From Citrobacter amalonaticus (GTDB taxonomy: Bacteria > Pseudomonadota > Gammaproteobacteria > Enterobacterales > Enterobacteriaceae), in the NCBI RefSeq assembly GCF_002918555.1, contig NZ_PQMB01000001.1:930087-994086 (forward strand): 64,000 nt of DNA, read 5' to 3'. The stretch's first letter is position 1, and each line of letters opens with the position of its first letter. This document shows positions 29,914 to 38,937 of the stretch, piece after piece. The notes under the pieces are model-generated. The model did not search any database. It saw only the letters and a list, made by a program, of their open reading frames with translations, and was not told where the DNA came from. The translations under genes were made by a program, and so were the position numbers.

Positions 29914-31926
29914 ATGACTATGTTTGACGAGGCAATTCCTGCCCCGCCGGAAGAAATATCGCTGGATGATCTCAACGATGCGCTGTTGCAATTTTTGAGT
30001 CAGCAGAATGACAAAGCCTCGCTCCTTCACGCTTTCATTCCGCTTCCCCCGCCCTTTAGCGCAGTTGAGCTTATTGAACTCCATTTTATTGACCGGGGGA
30101 TTTGGTATCGCTGTTTCGAAGACGGTAGCCACGTGACGGCAACAGAAGCCTGGCAAGGTGAGTACGCCGGTTGTTCACAACACGTCGTGCAACCGGATGA
30201 CCGGCTGATGGTCGAGCTTCGTTTTATTCGTCTCACTGGCCGCCCATTTACCCCGCAGGAGACGGTGCTGTTCAACTGGCTGACGCGTATTATCACTCCG
30301 GCTCTCGCCGCCCTGGTTGACAAGGTAAAGCAGGTAACCACCCTGCGCGCGGTGGCGAAAGAGTGCGACCACCATCGGGTGTTAGTGGATATCACCAATT
30401 CCGTGCTTTCTCATCTGGATCTGGAGGAGCTTATCGCCGATGTCGCCAATGAGATTCATCATTTCTTTGGGGTGACGTATGTCAGTATGGTGTTAAAAGA
30501 CAGCCGACAGGCCGGTAAGTATACTCTCTGGAGCACCGACTTTTCCGCGGCACAACCCGAGCATCGCCAGTGCCTTTTGCCAGGAGAAAGCGAGGTACTC
30601 GCTCAGACGCTACGTGATAATCGGTATTGCCTCTATTGCCGGGCCGACGATCCGGCGCAGTGGCAGCATGATCCCCTGCTGCACATACTGAACGACCGCC
30701 AGCTTGACTCCGCCATTCTGTTACCGCTGACCTTTGGCAGCCATACGCCAGGGATACTTTTGCTGGCCCACGCCTCTGAAGGGGTATTCAGCAAAGAAAG
30801 CTGTAAATTACTGCAACATATCGCCGACAGAATTGCGATTGCCGTCGATAACGCCGACGCCTGGCGCAGCATGACGGACCTGAAAGAAAGTTTGAAACAG
30901 GAAAACCGCCAGCTGAGTGAGCAGCTTTTTTCCAGCCTTGGTCCGGGCGATATCATTTACAAAAGCCAGGCGATGGATGATCTGCTGCAACAGGTTGAAA
31001 TTGTCGCGCCAAGCGACAGCACGGTGCTCATTTGCGGAGAAACGGGCACCGGGAAAGAGGTGATCGCCAGGGCCATCCACCAGCTAAGTCTGCGACACGA
31101 TAAGCCGCTGGTGAAAATCAACTGTGCGGCTATTCCGGCCAGTCTGCTGGAAAGCGAGCTGTTCGGCCACGATAAAGGGGCTTTTACCGGCGCGATCAAC
31201 ACCCATCGCGGGCGCTTTGAGCTCGCTGACGGCGGCACGCTGTTTCTCGATGAGATTGGCGATCTCCCACTGGAATTACAGCCGAAACTTTTACGGGTGC
31301 TGCAGGAGAGAGAAATTGAGCGTTTAGGGGGAAACAAGACCATTCCGGTTAACGTCAGGGTGGTCGCCGCCACCAATCGTGATTTATGGCAGATGGTGGA
31401 AGACCGCGAATTCCGCAGCGATCTTTTTTACCGGCTCAACGTTTTTCCGCTGGAATTACCTTCCCTGCGTGAACGCCCGGAAGATATCCCTTTGCTGGCA
31501 AAATACTTCACGCAAAAAATGGCTAAGCGCATGAATCGCACCATTGACGCCATCCCCGAAGAAACGCTGCGTCAGCTGATGTCGTGGGACTGGCCTGGCA
31601 ACGTCCGCGAGCTGGAAAACGTGATTGAACGCGCCGTGCTATTAACGCGCGGTACCCGCCTGAACTTACATCTTACTTCGCGGCAGACCCGCCTGCTGCC
31701 CGCACTGGGCGACGACATCCCGACGAAAGGTTCAATGGCGCAGATGTTAAATCCTCCGACGCCGGAAAACGATGAAGAAGAACGCCAGCGCATTATTCAG
31801 GTATTAAAGGAAACCAATGGCATTGTCGCCGGACCGCGCGGTGCAGCAACCCGACTGGGAATGAAACGCACCACCCTGCTTTCGCGGATGCAACGCCTGG
31901 GGATCGCCGCCCGCGAAGTATTATAA
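29914..31926 (+). CDS. hyfR: HyfR, sigma54-dependent formate-type activator
   Basis: A 670-residue FhlA-like enhancer-binding protein. The N-terminal half has two sensory (GAF-type) parts, about 20-150 and 170-315. The AAA+ domain (about 345-575) has Walker A GETGTGKE at 375, the sigma54-contacting loop GAFTGA at 422 and Walker B GTLFLDEIGD. A C-terminal Fis-type HTH (GAATRLGMKRTTLLSRMQR) follows. I chose ATG 29914, 6 nt after AAGGA, which gives 670 residues; TTG 29911 is an alternative. It is set 111 bp after hyfJ, where a TATAGT -10-like element could supply a separate promoter. It is intact, so hyf could be self-activated. Confidence 0.95.
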   Translation: MTMFDEAIPAPPEEISLDDLNDALLQFLSQQNDKASLLHAFIPLPPPFSAVELIELHFIDRGIWYRCFEDGSHVTATEAWQGEYAGCSQHVVQPDDRLMVELRFIRLTGRPFTPQETVLFNWLTRIITPALAALVDKVKQVTTLRAVAKECDHHRVLVDITNSVLSHLDLEELIADVANEIHHFFGVTYVSMVLKDSRQAGKYTLWSTDFSAAQPEHRQCLLPGESEVLAQTLRDNRYCLYCRADDPAQWQHDPLLHILNDRQLDSAILLPLTFGSHTPGILLLAHASEGVFSKESCKLLQHIADRIAIAVDNADAWRSMTDLKESLKQENRQLSEQLFSSLGPGDIIYKSQAMDDLLQQVEIVAPSDSTVLICGETGTGKEVIARAIHQLSLRHDKPLVKINCAAIPASLLESELFGHDKGAFTGAINTHRGRFELADGGTLFLDEIGDLPLELQPKLLRVLQEREIERLGGNKTIPVNVRVVAATNRDLWQMVEDREFRSDLFYRLNVFPLELPSLRERPEDIPLLAKYFTQKMAKRMNRTIDAIPEETLRQLMSWDWPGNVRELENVIERAVLLTRGTRLNLHLTSRQTRLLPALGDDIPTKGSMAQMLNPPTPENDEEERQRIIQVLKETNGIVAGPRGAATRLGMKRTTLLSRMQRLGIAAREVL

Positions 31927-31935
31927 AATCCGGCA

Positions 31936-31951
31936 GGTGACGACAATCACA
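31936..31951 (+). promoter_or_regulatory. CRP-like site upstream of focB
   Basis: GGTGACGACAATCACA matches the CRP half-sites TGTGA-N6-TCACA at 9 of 10 positions. It lies about 60 bp before the inferred focB start. It also sits inside a looser repeat, CAGGTGA (31934-31940) and TCACCTG (31956-31962), the same arms as the palindrome upstream of hyfA. Confidence 0.5.
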
Positions 31952-31978
31952 ATTTTCACCTGTGTCTAAAAAGCATCC

Positions 31979-31994
31979 TGGTACGCGCTGTGCA
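31979..31994 (+). promoter_or_regulatory. Sigma54-type promoter of focB
   Basis: TGGTACGCGCTGTGCA has GG and GC separated by exactly 10 bases, the -24/-12 spacing. It predicts a start near 32005, 37 bp before focB, so focB may be transcribed separately from hyf under the same activator. Confidence 0.75.
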
Positions 31995-32041
31995 TATATT
32001 CAGGCGACACGGCATCTCTTAATGCGACCCAGGAGCCTCCT

Positions 32042-32893
32042 ATGAAGAATGATATTTCTTTTGATTTACGTATGCCTGCTGAAATGGCCAAAATAGCGGA
32101 ACAGGCCGGGGTTTATAAAGTTAAGAAGAAAAAAGAACTTACATTCTTTCTGGCTGTGACGGCAGGAGTTTTTATTTCAATTGCTTTTGTGTTTTATATC
32201 ACCGTCACCACCGGCGCGATGCCTGCCAACTCGCTAACCAAACTGGCAGGCGGCCTCTGCTTTACTCTCGGCCTGGTTCTGGTGGTGGTTTGCGGTGCCG
32301 ATCTCTTTACTTCGACAGTAATGACGGTCATGGCAAAAGCCAGCGGTTTAATAAGCTGGCGGCAGTTAATCATTAACTGGATTATCGTTTATTTCGGCAA
32401 TCTTGTCGGTGCGCTCTTTTTCGTTTTTCTGATCTGGTTCTCCGGGCAAATCATGAGCAGCAACAGCTTATGGGGACTTAACGTCCTGCAAACCGCCGAT
32501 CATAAAATGCACCATACTTTTATTGAAGCCGTCTGTCTGGGCACGCTCTGCAATTTAATGGTCTGCCTTGCCGTCTGGATGAGTTATTCAGGTCATTCGC
32601 TAACCGACAAAATCGTCGCGATGTTGTTACCCATCGGCATGTTTGTCGCCAGCGGTTTTGAGCACAGTATTGCAAATATGTTTCTCATTCCGCTGGGCAT
32701 TATGATTCGTAACTTTGCGCCAGATGAATTCTGGCAGATGACACAGACGACTGCGGATAATTTTTCGGCGCTGACGGTGAGCAATTTTATTACCGATAAC
32801 CTGATCCCGGTGACCATCGGCAATATCATCGGCGGCGGCGTACTGGTCAGTATTACCTACTGGATAATCTATTTGCGCGAACAGGATAGCTAA
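32042..32893 (+). CDS. focB: FocB, formate channel of the hyf system
   Basis: A 283-residue inner-membrane FNT-family formate/nitrite channel with six membrane segments. Conserved channel parts are LAGGLCFTLGLVLVVVCGADLFTS (omega loop region), the pore-lining histidine in GFEHSIANMF, and the C-terminal GNIIGGGVLVS. It would let formate into the cytoplasm for formate dehydrogenase H and the Hyf hydrogenase. It lies directly after hyfR and has its own sigma54-type promoter. A strong inverted repeat follows the gene. Confidence 0.94.
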   Translation: MKNDISFDLRMPAEMAKIAEQAGVYKVKKKKELTFFLAVTAGVFISIAFVFYITVTTGAMPANSLTKLAGGLCFTLGLVLVVVCGADLFTSTVMTVMAKASGLISWRQLIINWIIVYFGNLVGALFFVFLIWFSGQIMSSNSLWGLNVLQTADHKMHHTFIEAVCLGTLCNLMVCLAVWMSYSGHSLTDKIVAMLLPIGMFVASGFEHSIANMFLIPLGIMIRNFAPDEFWQMTQTTADNFSALTVSNFITDNLIPVTIGNIIGGGVLVSITYWIIYLREQDS

Positions 32894-32913
32894 AAACACG
32901 CGGCACAATGCAG

Positions 32914-32965
32914 GGCGGGTTATTCAGCCCAGACATCGCACAACAGTCAGGCTGAATAACCCGCC
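32914..32965. terminator. Shared terminator of focB and perM
   Basis: GGCGGGTTATTCAGCC (32914-32929) and GGCTGAATAACCCGCC (32950-32965) form a perfect 16-bp stem around a 20-nt loop. It lies between the convergent stops of focB and perM and can serve both. Confidence 0.88.
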
Positions 32966-32971
32966 ATTCAC

Positions 32972-34033
32972 TTAAGGATCGACCACCTGACCGTCCGGCC
33001 AGGCATGAACAACGGCTTTAATTAATGTCGCCAGCGGAATGGCGAAGAATACGCCCCAGAAGCCCCACAGACCGCCAAAGATAACCACGGAGAGAATAAT
33101 CACCAGCGGATGCAGGTTAACGGCTTCGGAGAAAAGCACCGGGACCAGCAGGTTGCCGTCCAGCCCCTGAATAATCAGATAAACAGCAAAACAGCTCCAG
33201 AATTCGGGGCCCAGGCCAAACTGGAACAGCGCGACGCCAACAAACGGAATGGTCACCACAAACGCCCCGATATACGGAATCAGAACGGAAAACCCCACCA
33301 GCACCGCCAGCAGCAGCGAATAGTTCAGGCCAAACATCAGGAAGCCCAGCCAGGTCGCCACGCCCACCACCACCATCTCCAGCACTTTGCCACGGATATA
33401 GTTGGTTATCTGCTGGTTCATCTCTTTCCAGACCTGCCCCGCCAGCCCGCGGTTACGCGGCAGTACGCGGCGCACGGCATTGAGCATCTGCTCTTTATCT
33501 TTAACCAGGAAGAAGACCATCAGCGGCACCAGAACCAGATAGACCGCCAGCGTCAGCAGGCCAACCAGTGAGGCCAGCGAGTATTTTACGACCGAGTCGC
33601 CCATCGTGAGCATATGGGTGCGCATATTTTCGGCCATCGCATCAATAATACCGGCATCCATCAACGCCGGATAACGCCGCGGCAACGTCTCCGCAAAATC
33701 GGAGAGTTTATTGAGCATTCCGGGCATATCGCGAATCAGGTTGATCCCCTGCTGCCAGGCCACCGGCATCACGACAAACGCCATCAGCAATAAAATCCCG
33801 ACGAAGACAACAAGCACGATGGACGTCGCCCAGCGGCGGGAACAGCCTATCGATTCCAGACGGGCGGTCGGCCATTCGAGAAGATAAGCCAGCACGATAG
33901 CCACCAGCAGCGGGGCCAGCAGTCCGCTAAAGAAAAAAAGGATACCAAAACCGGCAACCAGAATAACCAGCAAGGCGATCGCCTCCGGGTCGCTAAAGCG
34001 GCGGCGATACCATTGCATCAACATTTCGAGCAT
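32972..34033 (-). CDS. perM: PerM, AI-2E transporter-family membrane protein
   Basis: A 353-residue inner-membrane protein of the AI-2 exporter (TqsA/PerM) superfamily with about eight helices: two to three at the N-terminus, a middle cytoplasmic or periplasmic portion (about 90-145), then the C-terminal bundle with GFSVLIPYIGAFVVTIP and GGLWGFWGVFFAIPLA. The substrate is unknown. I chose ATG 34033 (MLEMLMQWYRRR), the family start; the longer frame to 34093 is unlikely. It is divergent from bepA. Confidence 0.92.
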   Translation of the reverse strand: MLEMLMQWYRRRFSDPEAIALLVILVAGFGILFFFSGLLAPLLVAIVLAYLLEWPTARLESIGCSRRWATSIVLVVFVGILLLMAFVVMPVAWQQGINLIRDMPGMLNKLSDFAETLPRRYPALMDAGIIDAMAENMRTHMLTMGDSVVKYSLASLVGLLTLAVYLVLVPLMVFFLVKDKEQMLNAVRRVLPRNRGLAGQVWKEMNQQITNYIRGKVLEMVVVGVATWLGFLMFGLNYSLLLAVLVGFSVLIPYIGAFVVTIPFVGVALFQFGLGPEFWSCFAVYLIIQGLDGNLLVPVLFSEAVNLHPLVIILSVVIFGGLWGFWGVFFAIPLATLIKAVVHAWPDGQVVDP

Positions 34034-34197
34034 AAGAACCCTTAACTGAACCTTAAGACGGGATTGCTGGTAATAATTGTATCGAAATGTCACAAAAAAG
34101 ACTTCGCTTTTTATGGCCCATTCGGGAAACTGAAAAGCGAATTGCCCGGGGTATTCATCACCAGATTTCGCAGGTAAACTGCCAACGCTTGCGTAAT

Positions 34198-34225
34198 GGA
34201 ACGATACTTCGCAGCATGGGTCAAA
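34198..34225 (+). promoter_or_regulatory. SigmaE-type promoter of bepA
   Basis: GGAACGA, a 16-bp spacer and TCAAA fit the sigmaE pattern (GGAACTT-N16-TCnnA). The inferred start lies about 27 bp before bepA. Control of bepA (yfgC) by sigmaE is established in E. coli. Confidence 0.75.
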
Positions 34226-34257
34226 TGACTATTCTTATAGAAAACAGGACAGAGGTT

Positions 34258-35721
34258 ATGTTCAGGCAGTTAAAGAAAAACCTGGTTGCTACCCTCATTG
34301 CTGCGCTAACCATCGGTCAGGTGACACCCGCGTTCGCCGATTCCGCCGATACGTTGCCGGACATGGGAACCTCAGCGGCAAGCACGCTCTCCATCGGACA
34401 GGAAATGCAGATGGGCGATTACTACGTTCGCCAGCTGCGCGGCAGCGCGCCATTAATCAACGATCCACTGCTGGTTCAGTACATTAACGCGCTGGGAATG
34501 CGCCTGGTCTCCCATGCCGATTCCGTGAAAACCCCATTCCATTTCTTTTTAATTAACAACGACGAAATTAACGCCTTTGCCTTCTTTGGCGGTAACGTGG
34601 TTCTGCACTCAGCGCTGTTTCGCTACTCCGACAACGAAAGCCAGCTCGCGTCAGTCATGGCGCACGAAATCTCGCACGTCACCCAGCGCCACCTTGCGCG
34701 GGCAATGGAAGATCAGAAGCGCAGCGCCCCGCTGACCTGGGTCGGAGCCCTGGGTTCTATCCTGCTGGCGATGGCCAGCCCGCAGGCCGGGATGGCGGCT
34801 CTTACCGGTACGCTGGCGGGAACCCGTCAGGGGATGATTAGCTTTACCCAGCAAAACGAGCAGGAAGCGGACCGCATCGGTATTCAGGTATTGCAACGCG
34901 CCGGATTTGATCCGCAGGCCATGCCGACGTTTCTGGAAAAACTGCTCGACCAGGCCCGTTATTCCACGCGCCCGCCTGAAATTCTGCTGACTCACCCCTT
35001 ACCGGAAAGCCGTCTGTCAGATGCGCGCAACCGCGCCAACCAGATGCGGCCGGCGGTGGTGCAATCGTCGGAAGATTTCTATCTGGCGAAAGCGCGTACG
35101 CTGGGGATGTACAACTCCGGGCGTAACCAGCTGACCAGCGATCTGCTCGATGAGTGGGCCAAAGGTAACGTCCGCCAGCAGCGTGCCGCGCAATATGGCA
35201 AAGCGTTGCAGGCGATGGAAGCGAATAAATACGACGAGGCGCGCAAAACGCTACAGCCGCTGCTGACGGCGGAACCGAATAACGCCTGGTATCTCGACCT
35301 CGCGACCGATATCGATCTGGGAGAGAAAAAAACCAGCGACGCCATTAACCGCCTGAAAAATGCCCGCGACCTGCGAGTCAACACGGTGTTGCAGCTGAAT
35401 CTGGCAAACGCCTGGTTACAGGGCGGCCAGCCACAGGAGGCGGCGACCATTCTCAATCGCTATACCTTTAATAACAAAGATGACAGCAATGGCTGGGAAC
35501 TGCTGGCGCAGTCGGAAGCGGCGCTGAATAACCGCGACCAGGAGCTGGCCGCGCGGGCTGAAAGTTATGCGCTGGCAGGACGCCTCGATCAGGCGATCTC
35601 ATTGCTGAGCAGCGCCAGCGCGCAGGTTAAACTGGGAAGCCAGCAGCAGGCCCGCTACGACGCGCGTATCGATCAGCTGCGTCAGCTGCAGGAACGCTTT
35701 AAGCCCTACACGAAAATGTAA
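34258..35721 (+). CDS. bepA: BepA, periplasmic metalloprotease/chaperone for outer-membrane proteins
   Basis: A 487-residue periplasmic protein. It acts on stalled LptD and other barrel proteins during outer-membrane assembly. Residues 1-27 are a signal peptide ([18 protein letters not shown]). The M48 peptidase domain (about 45-265) carries the zinc motif HEISH with His136 and His140; the next glutamate ligand is in NEQEADRIG. The C-terminal part (about 310-485) is a TPR array that contacts the BAM complex. ATG 34258 has an AGAGG site. The earlier in-frame codons run through the sigmaE promoter and are rejected. It is followed by yfgD after 12 bp. Confidence 0.96.
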   Translation: MFRQLKKNLVATLIAALTIGQVTPAFADSADTLPDMGTSAASTLSIGQEMQMGDYYVRQLRGSAPLINDPLLVQYINALGMRLVSHADSVKTPFHFFLINNDEINAFAFFGGNVVLHSALFRYSDNESQLASVMAHEISHVTQRHLARAMEDQKRSAPLTWVGALGSILLAMASPQAGMAALTGTLAGTRQGMISFTQQNEQEADRIGIQVLQRAGFDPQAMPTFLEKLLDQARYSTRPPEILLTHPLPESRLSDARNRANQMRPAVVQSSEDFYLAKARTLGMYNSGRNQLTSDLLDEWAKGNVRQQRAAQYGKALQAMEANKYDEARKTLQPLLTAEPNNAWYLDLATDIDLGEKKTSDAINRLKNARDLRVNTVLQLNLANAWLQGGQPQEAATILNRYTFNNKDDSNGWELLAQSEAALNNRDQELAARAESYALAGRLDQAISLLSSASAQVKLGSQQQARYDARIDQLRQLQERFKPYTKM

Positions 35722-35733
35722 CCAGGATTCACT

Positions 35734-36093
35734 ATGTCAAAAGCCATAAAAATCTACCATAACCCCCGCTGCTCAAAGAGTCGCGAAACGCTGAGCCTGC
35801 TGCAATCGACTGGCGCAGAGCCTGAAGTGGTGCTTTATCTGGAAACCCCGGCTGACGCAGCGACCCTGTGTCAGATCCTGCACATGTTGGGGATGTCCAG
35901 CGCCCGCGAACTGATGCGGCAGAAAGAGGATCTCTACGCGTCGCTCAATCTGGCTGACAGTAATCTGAGTGAAGAGGCATTGATTCAGGCGATGGTGGAG
36001 AATCCTAAACTGATGGAACGCCCGATTGTGGTGGCAAACGGCCAGGCGCGAATCGGTCGTCCACCGGAGCAGGTACTGGAAATTATCGGCTAA
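35734..36093 (+). CDS. yfgD: YfgD, ArsC-family oxidoreductase
   Basis: A 119-residue ArsC-type protein with the arsenate-reductase signature HNPRCSKSR (Cys13, Arg17) and RPIVV near residue 90. Unlike YffB in this window it keeps the full HX3CX3R loop, so glutaredoxin-linked arsenate reduction is chemically possible, but no ars genes are near. It is in an operon with bepA (12-bp gap), which suggests a role unrelated to arsenic. Confidence 0.92.
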   Translation: MSKAIKIYHNPRCSKSRETLSLLQSTGAEPEVVLYLETPADAATLCQILHMLGMSSARELMRQKEDLYASLNLADSNLSEEALIQAMVENPKLMERPIVVANGQARIGRPPEQVLEIIG

Positions 36094-36104
36094 CCTTAAA
36101 CCTG

Positions 36105-36126
36105 CCGCAGCCCTTGCTGGCTGCGG
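36105..36126. terminator. Hairpin between yfgD and hda
   Basis: CCGCAGCC (36105-36112) and GGCTGCGG (36119-36126) form a perfect 8-bp stem with a 6-nt loop between two convergent genes. No long U-run is seen, but position supports a shared terminator. Confidence 0.7.
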
Positions 36127-36129
36127 TAA

Positions 36130-36831
36130 CTACAGCCTGAGGATCTCTTTTACGAAAGGGATCGTCAGCTTACGTTGTGCAGTGATTGAGGCGTGATCGA
36201 GCTGATCGAGCGTCATAAACAACGTCCGCATTTCACGATCCAGGCGCTTGAGCAGGAAACGCCCCACGTCTTCCGGTAATTCAAATCCACGCAGTCGGGC
36301 ACGAAGCTGCAAAGCCTGGAGTTTGTCTTCGTCCGAGAGCGGTTGAAGTTTGTATATCTGCCCCCAGTCCAGACGAGAAGCGAGGTCGGGCAGCCCCAGA
36401 TTCAGCTGACGCGGCGGACGATCGCCGGTGATCAGCAGCCGTGTTTTCCCCGATTCGAGGATACGGTTATAGAGATCGAAGATCGCCATTTCCCACAGAG
36501 AATCTCCGGCAACGCATTCAATGTTGTCGATGCACACCAGTGATAACTGCTCCATACCGTCGAGCACTTCCGGTACAAACCAGGTACGCTTATCCAGCGG
36601 TACATAACCCACCGCATCACCGCGCTGCGACAGTTCCGCACAGGCGGCATGCAGCAGATGGCTACGGCCCGCACCTTCGCGTGACCAGAGATAAATATAC
36701 CCGCTATGTTCCTGACGCAGCACGTTTTGTAGCGCGGCCAGTAAAGAGGAGTTATCCCCCGGCCAGAAACTTGCAAAGGTTTCATCGTCAGGAAGATAAA
36801 GTGGCAAAGAGAGCTGTGCCGGTGTGTTCAG
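36130..36831 (-). CDS. hda: Hda, DnaA-inactivating AAA+ protein (CTG start)
   Basis: A 233-residue AAA+ protein that, bound to ADP and to the DNA-loaded beta clamp, triggers hydrolysis of DnaA-ATP and so limits replication starts (RIDA). The start is CTG at 36831, preceded by GAGG. This gives [10 protein letters not shown] after the first residue, including the clamp-binding motif QLSLPL at about 6-11, without which Hda cannot work. A TTG at 36807 or other later starts would lose that motif. The P-loop region is [16 protein letters not shown] initiation of hda is known in E. coli. It is downstream of uraA. Confidence 0.95.
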   Translation of the reverse strand: MNTPAQLSLPLYLPDDETFASFWPGDNSSLLAALQNVLRQEHSGYIYLWSREGAGRSHLLHAACAELSQRGDAVGYVPLDKRTWFVPEVLDGMEQLSLVCIDNIECVAGDSLWEMAIFDLYNRILESGKTRLLITGDRPPRQLNLGLPDLASRLDWGQIYKLQPLSDEDKLQALQLRARLRGFELPEDVGRFLLKRLDREMRTLFMTLDQLDHASITAQRKLTIPFVKEILRL

Positions 36832-36897
36832 AGAGACCTCAGTTCAGGATTTCAAAAAATCGCGATGAGTTTACCACAGAATTCTGTTGCGTTAGAA

Positions 36898-36917
36898 CCG
36901 GGCAGCGCACTGCCCGG
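36898..36917 (-). terminator. Hairpin after uraA
   Basis: CCGGGCAG (36898-36905) and CTGCCCGG (36910-36917) form a perfect 8-bp stem with a 4-nt loop just after the uraA stop. The following minus-strand bases are TTCTAA, a weak U-tract. Confidence 0.7.
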
Positions 36918-36924
36918 GTTCATG

Positions 36925-38214
36925 TTATTGCTGTGGCGTATCCGTATCGCTGGCATCCAGCACAACTTCTTCCGGACGCAGGACGCTTATCAATTTGAAG
37001 ATCAGACTCAGGCCGATCCCGACGATAGTCGCCAGCGCCATGCCTTTCAGTTCCGCCGCGCCAATGTGTACTTTCGCACCGCTGACGCCAATGATCAGAA
37101 TGACCGAGGTCAGAATCAGGTTCTGCGCTTTGTTGTAATCGACTTTTGATTCGATCAGCACGCGGATACCGGAAGCCCCAATCACCCCATACAGCAGCAG
37201 CGAGACGCCGCCCATGACCGGCAGTGGAATGATCTGGATGGCGGCCGCCAGTTTGCCCACGCAGGAGAGCAGAATGGCGAAAATCGCCGCGCCGCCGATA
37301 ACCCAGGTGCTGTAGACACGGGTAATGGCCATGACACCGATATTTTCACCGTAGGTGGTGTTTGGCGTTGAGCCAAAGAAACCGGAAATCACCGTCGACA
37401 GACCGTTGGCAAACATAGAGCGGTGCAGGCCCGGATCGCGTACCAGATCTTTTTTGACGATGTTCGCCGTGACCACCAGGTGGCCTACGTGTTCAGCAAT
37501 CACCACCAGCGCCGCGGGCAGAATAGTGAGAATAGCAAACCACTCGAAGCGCGGGGTGTAGAAGGTCGGCAGCGCGAACCAGTGCGCCTGGGCTATCGGT
37601 GTGGTATCGACCACCCCCATGGCGAACGACAGCGCATAACCCGCCAGAACGCCAATCAGGATTGGGATAATTGCCAGAAAACCGCGAAACAGCACAGAGC
37701 CAAACACCGTCACCGCCAGCGTCACCAGCGAGATAATAATGGTTTTCGAATCCGGTGCCTGCCCTTCTGCTGGCAGTAATCCGGCCATCCCCGCAGCCAC
37801 GCCCGCCAGCTCAAGACCGATGACGGCAACGATTGCGCCCATTGCCGCAGGTGGGAACATGACGTCCAGCCAGCCGGTTCCCGCTTTCTTCACAATAAAC
37901 GACACCAGGCAGAACAGGAAGCCGCACATGATAAAACCGCCCAGCGCCACTTCGTACCCCAGCGGCAACAGCAGCAGCACCGGGGAGATAAAGGCGAAGC
38001 TGGAACCCAGATACGCCGGGATCTTACCTTTACAGATGAAGAGATACAGTAACGTACCGATACCGTTAAATAACAGAACGGTAGCCGGGTTAATATGAAA
38101 AAGAACAGGCACCAGCACGGTAGCGCCAAACATGGCGAACAGGTGCTGCAAACTAAGCGGGATTGTCTGTAAAAGCGGCGGTCTTTCACTCACCCCGATA
38201 GCACGGCGCGTCAT
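36925..38214 (-). CDS. uraA: Uracil permease UraA
   Basis: A 429-residue inner-membrane uracil:proton symporter of the NAT/NCS2 family with 14 helices. Family signatures include GFLGSTPNTTYGENIG-type, written here FFGSTPNTTYGENIG, with the substrate-side glutamates in VVIAEHVGHL and TTYGEN. ATG 38214 gives MTRRAIGVSERPPLL. It follows upp on the same strand with a hairpin between them, so permease and salvage enzyme are made from one transcription unit with reduced read-through. Confidence 0.96.
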   Translation of the reverse strand: MTRRAIGVSERPPLLQTIPLSLQHLFAMFGATVLVPVLFHINPATVLLFNGIGTLLYLFICKGKIPAYLGSSFAFISPVLLLLPLGYEVALGGFIMCGFLFCLVSFIVKKAGTGWLDVMFPPAAMGAIVAVIGLELAGVAAGMAGLLPAEGQAPDSKTIIISLVTLAVTVFGSVLFRGFLAIIPILIGVLAGYALSFAMGVVDTTPIAQAHWFALPTFYTPRFEWFAILTILPAALVVIAEHVGHLVVTANIVKKDLVRDPGLHRSMFANGLSTVISGFFGSTPNTTYGENIGVMAITRVYSTWVIGGAAIFAILLSCVGKLAAAIQIIPLPVMGGVSLLLYGVIGASGIRVLIESKVDYNKAQNLILTSVILIIGVSGAKVHIGAAELKGMALATIVGIGLSLIFKLISVLRPEEVVLDASDTDTPQQ

Positions 38215-38264
38215 AGTGTTTTCCTCTGAATGTGATTTGTTATTAGCAGTTGAGTTATTTTATT

Positions 38265-38293
38265 CAAAAAAAAGCCGACTCTTAAAGTCGGCT
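38265..38293 (-). terminator. Attenuating terminator between upp and uraA
   Basis: On the minus strand AGCCGACT-TTAAG-AGTCGGCT is followed by eight U residues. It sits between the upp stop and the uraA start. It looks like a full intrinsic terminator, so uraA may depend on read-through or its own promoter. Confidence 0.85.
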
Positions 38294-38310
38294 ATTTATT
38301 AGTTATTCAA

Positions 38311-38937
38311 TTACTTAGTACCAAAAATCTTATCACCGGCATCCCCAAGCCCCGGAATAATGTATCCGTGCTCGTTTAACCCCTGGTCGATTGATGCGGT
38401 GTACAGCTCGACATCCGGATGCGCTTTTTCCAGCGCGGCGATGCCTTCCGGCGCGGCCACCAGCACCAGGACTTTAATGCTGCTGCAGCCTGCTTTTTTC
38501 AGCAGATCGATGGTCGCGATGACGGAACCGCCGGTTGCCAGCATCGGGTCAACGATCAGCGCCATGCGCTCGTCAATATTGGAAACCAGCTTCTGGAAGT
38601 ACGGTACCGGCTCCAGCGTCTCTTCGTTGCGGTACATCCCTACTACGCTGATACGCGCGCTCGGGACATTCTCCAGTACGCCATCCATCATCCCCAGACC
38701 CGCACGCAGGATAGGTACGACGGTGATTTTTTTGCCTTTGATTTGGTCGACTTCAACCGGACCGTTCCAGCCTTCAATGGTCACCTTTTCGGTTTCCAGG
38801 CCTGCGGTCGCTTCATAGGTCAGCAGGCTGCCTACTTCCGAGGCGAGTTCACGAAAGCGTTTGGTGCTGATATCGTTTTCACGCATCAGTCCCAGCTTGT
38901 GTTTGACGAGTGGGTGTTTGACTTCCACGATCTTCAT
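38311..38937 (-). CDS. upp: Uracil phosphoribosyltransferase
   Basis: A 208-residue cytoplasmic enzyme converting uracil and PRPP to UMP. The PRPP loop is in [16 protein letters not shown] and the uracil-binding end in [17 protein letters not shown] 38937 has a GGAGA site. Upstream, minus-strand TTGCGC (39008-39013) and TATAAT (38986-38991) with 16 bp between them form a good sigma70 promoter. Confidence 0.97.
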   Translation of the reverse strand: MKIVEVKHPLVKHKLGLMRENDISTKRFRELASEVGSLLTYEATAGLETEKVTIEGWNGPVEVDQIKGKKITVVPILRAGLGMMDGVLENVPSARISVVGMYRNEETLEPVPYFQKLVSNIDERMALIVDPMLATGGSVIATIDLLKKAGCSSIKVLVLVAAPEGIAALEKAHPDVELYTASIDQGLNEHGYIIPGLGDAGDKIFGTK

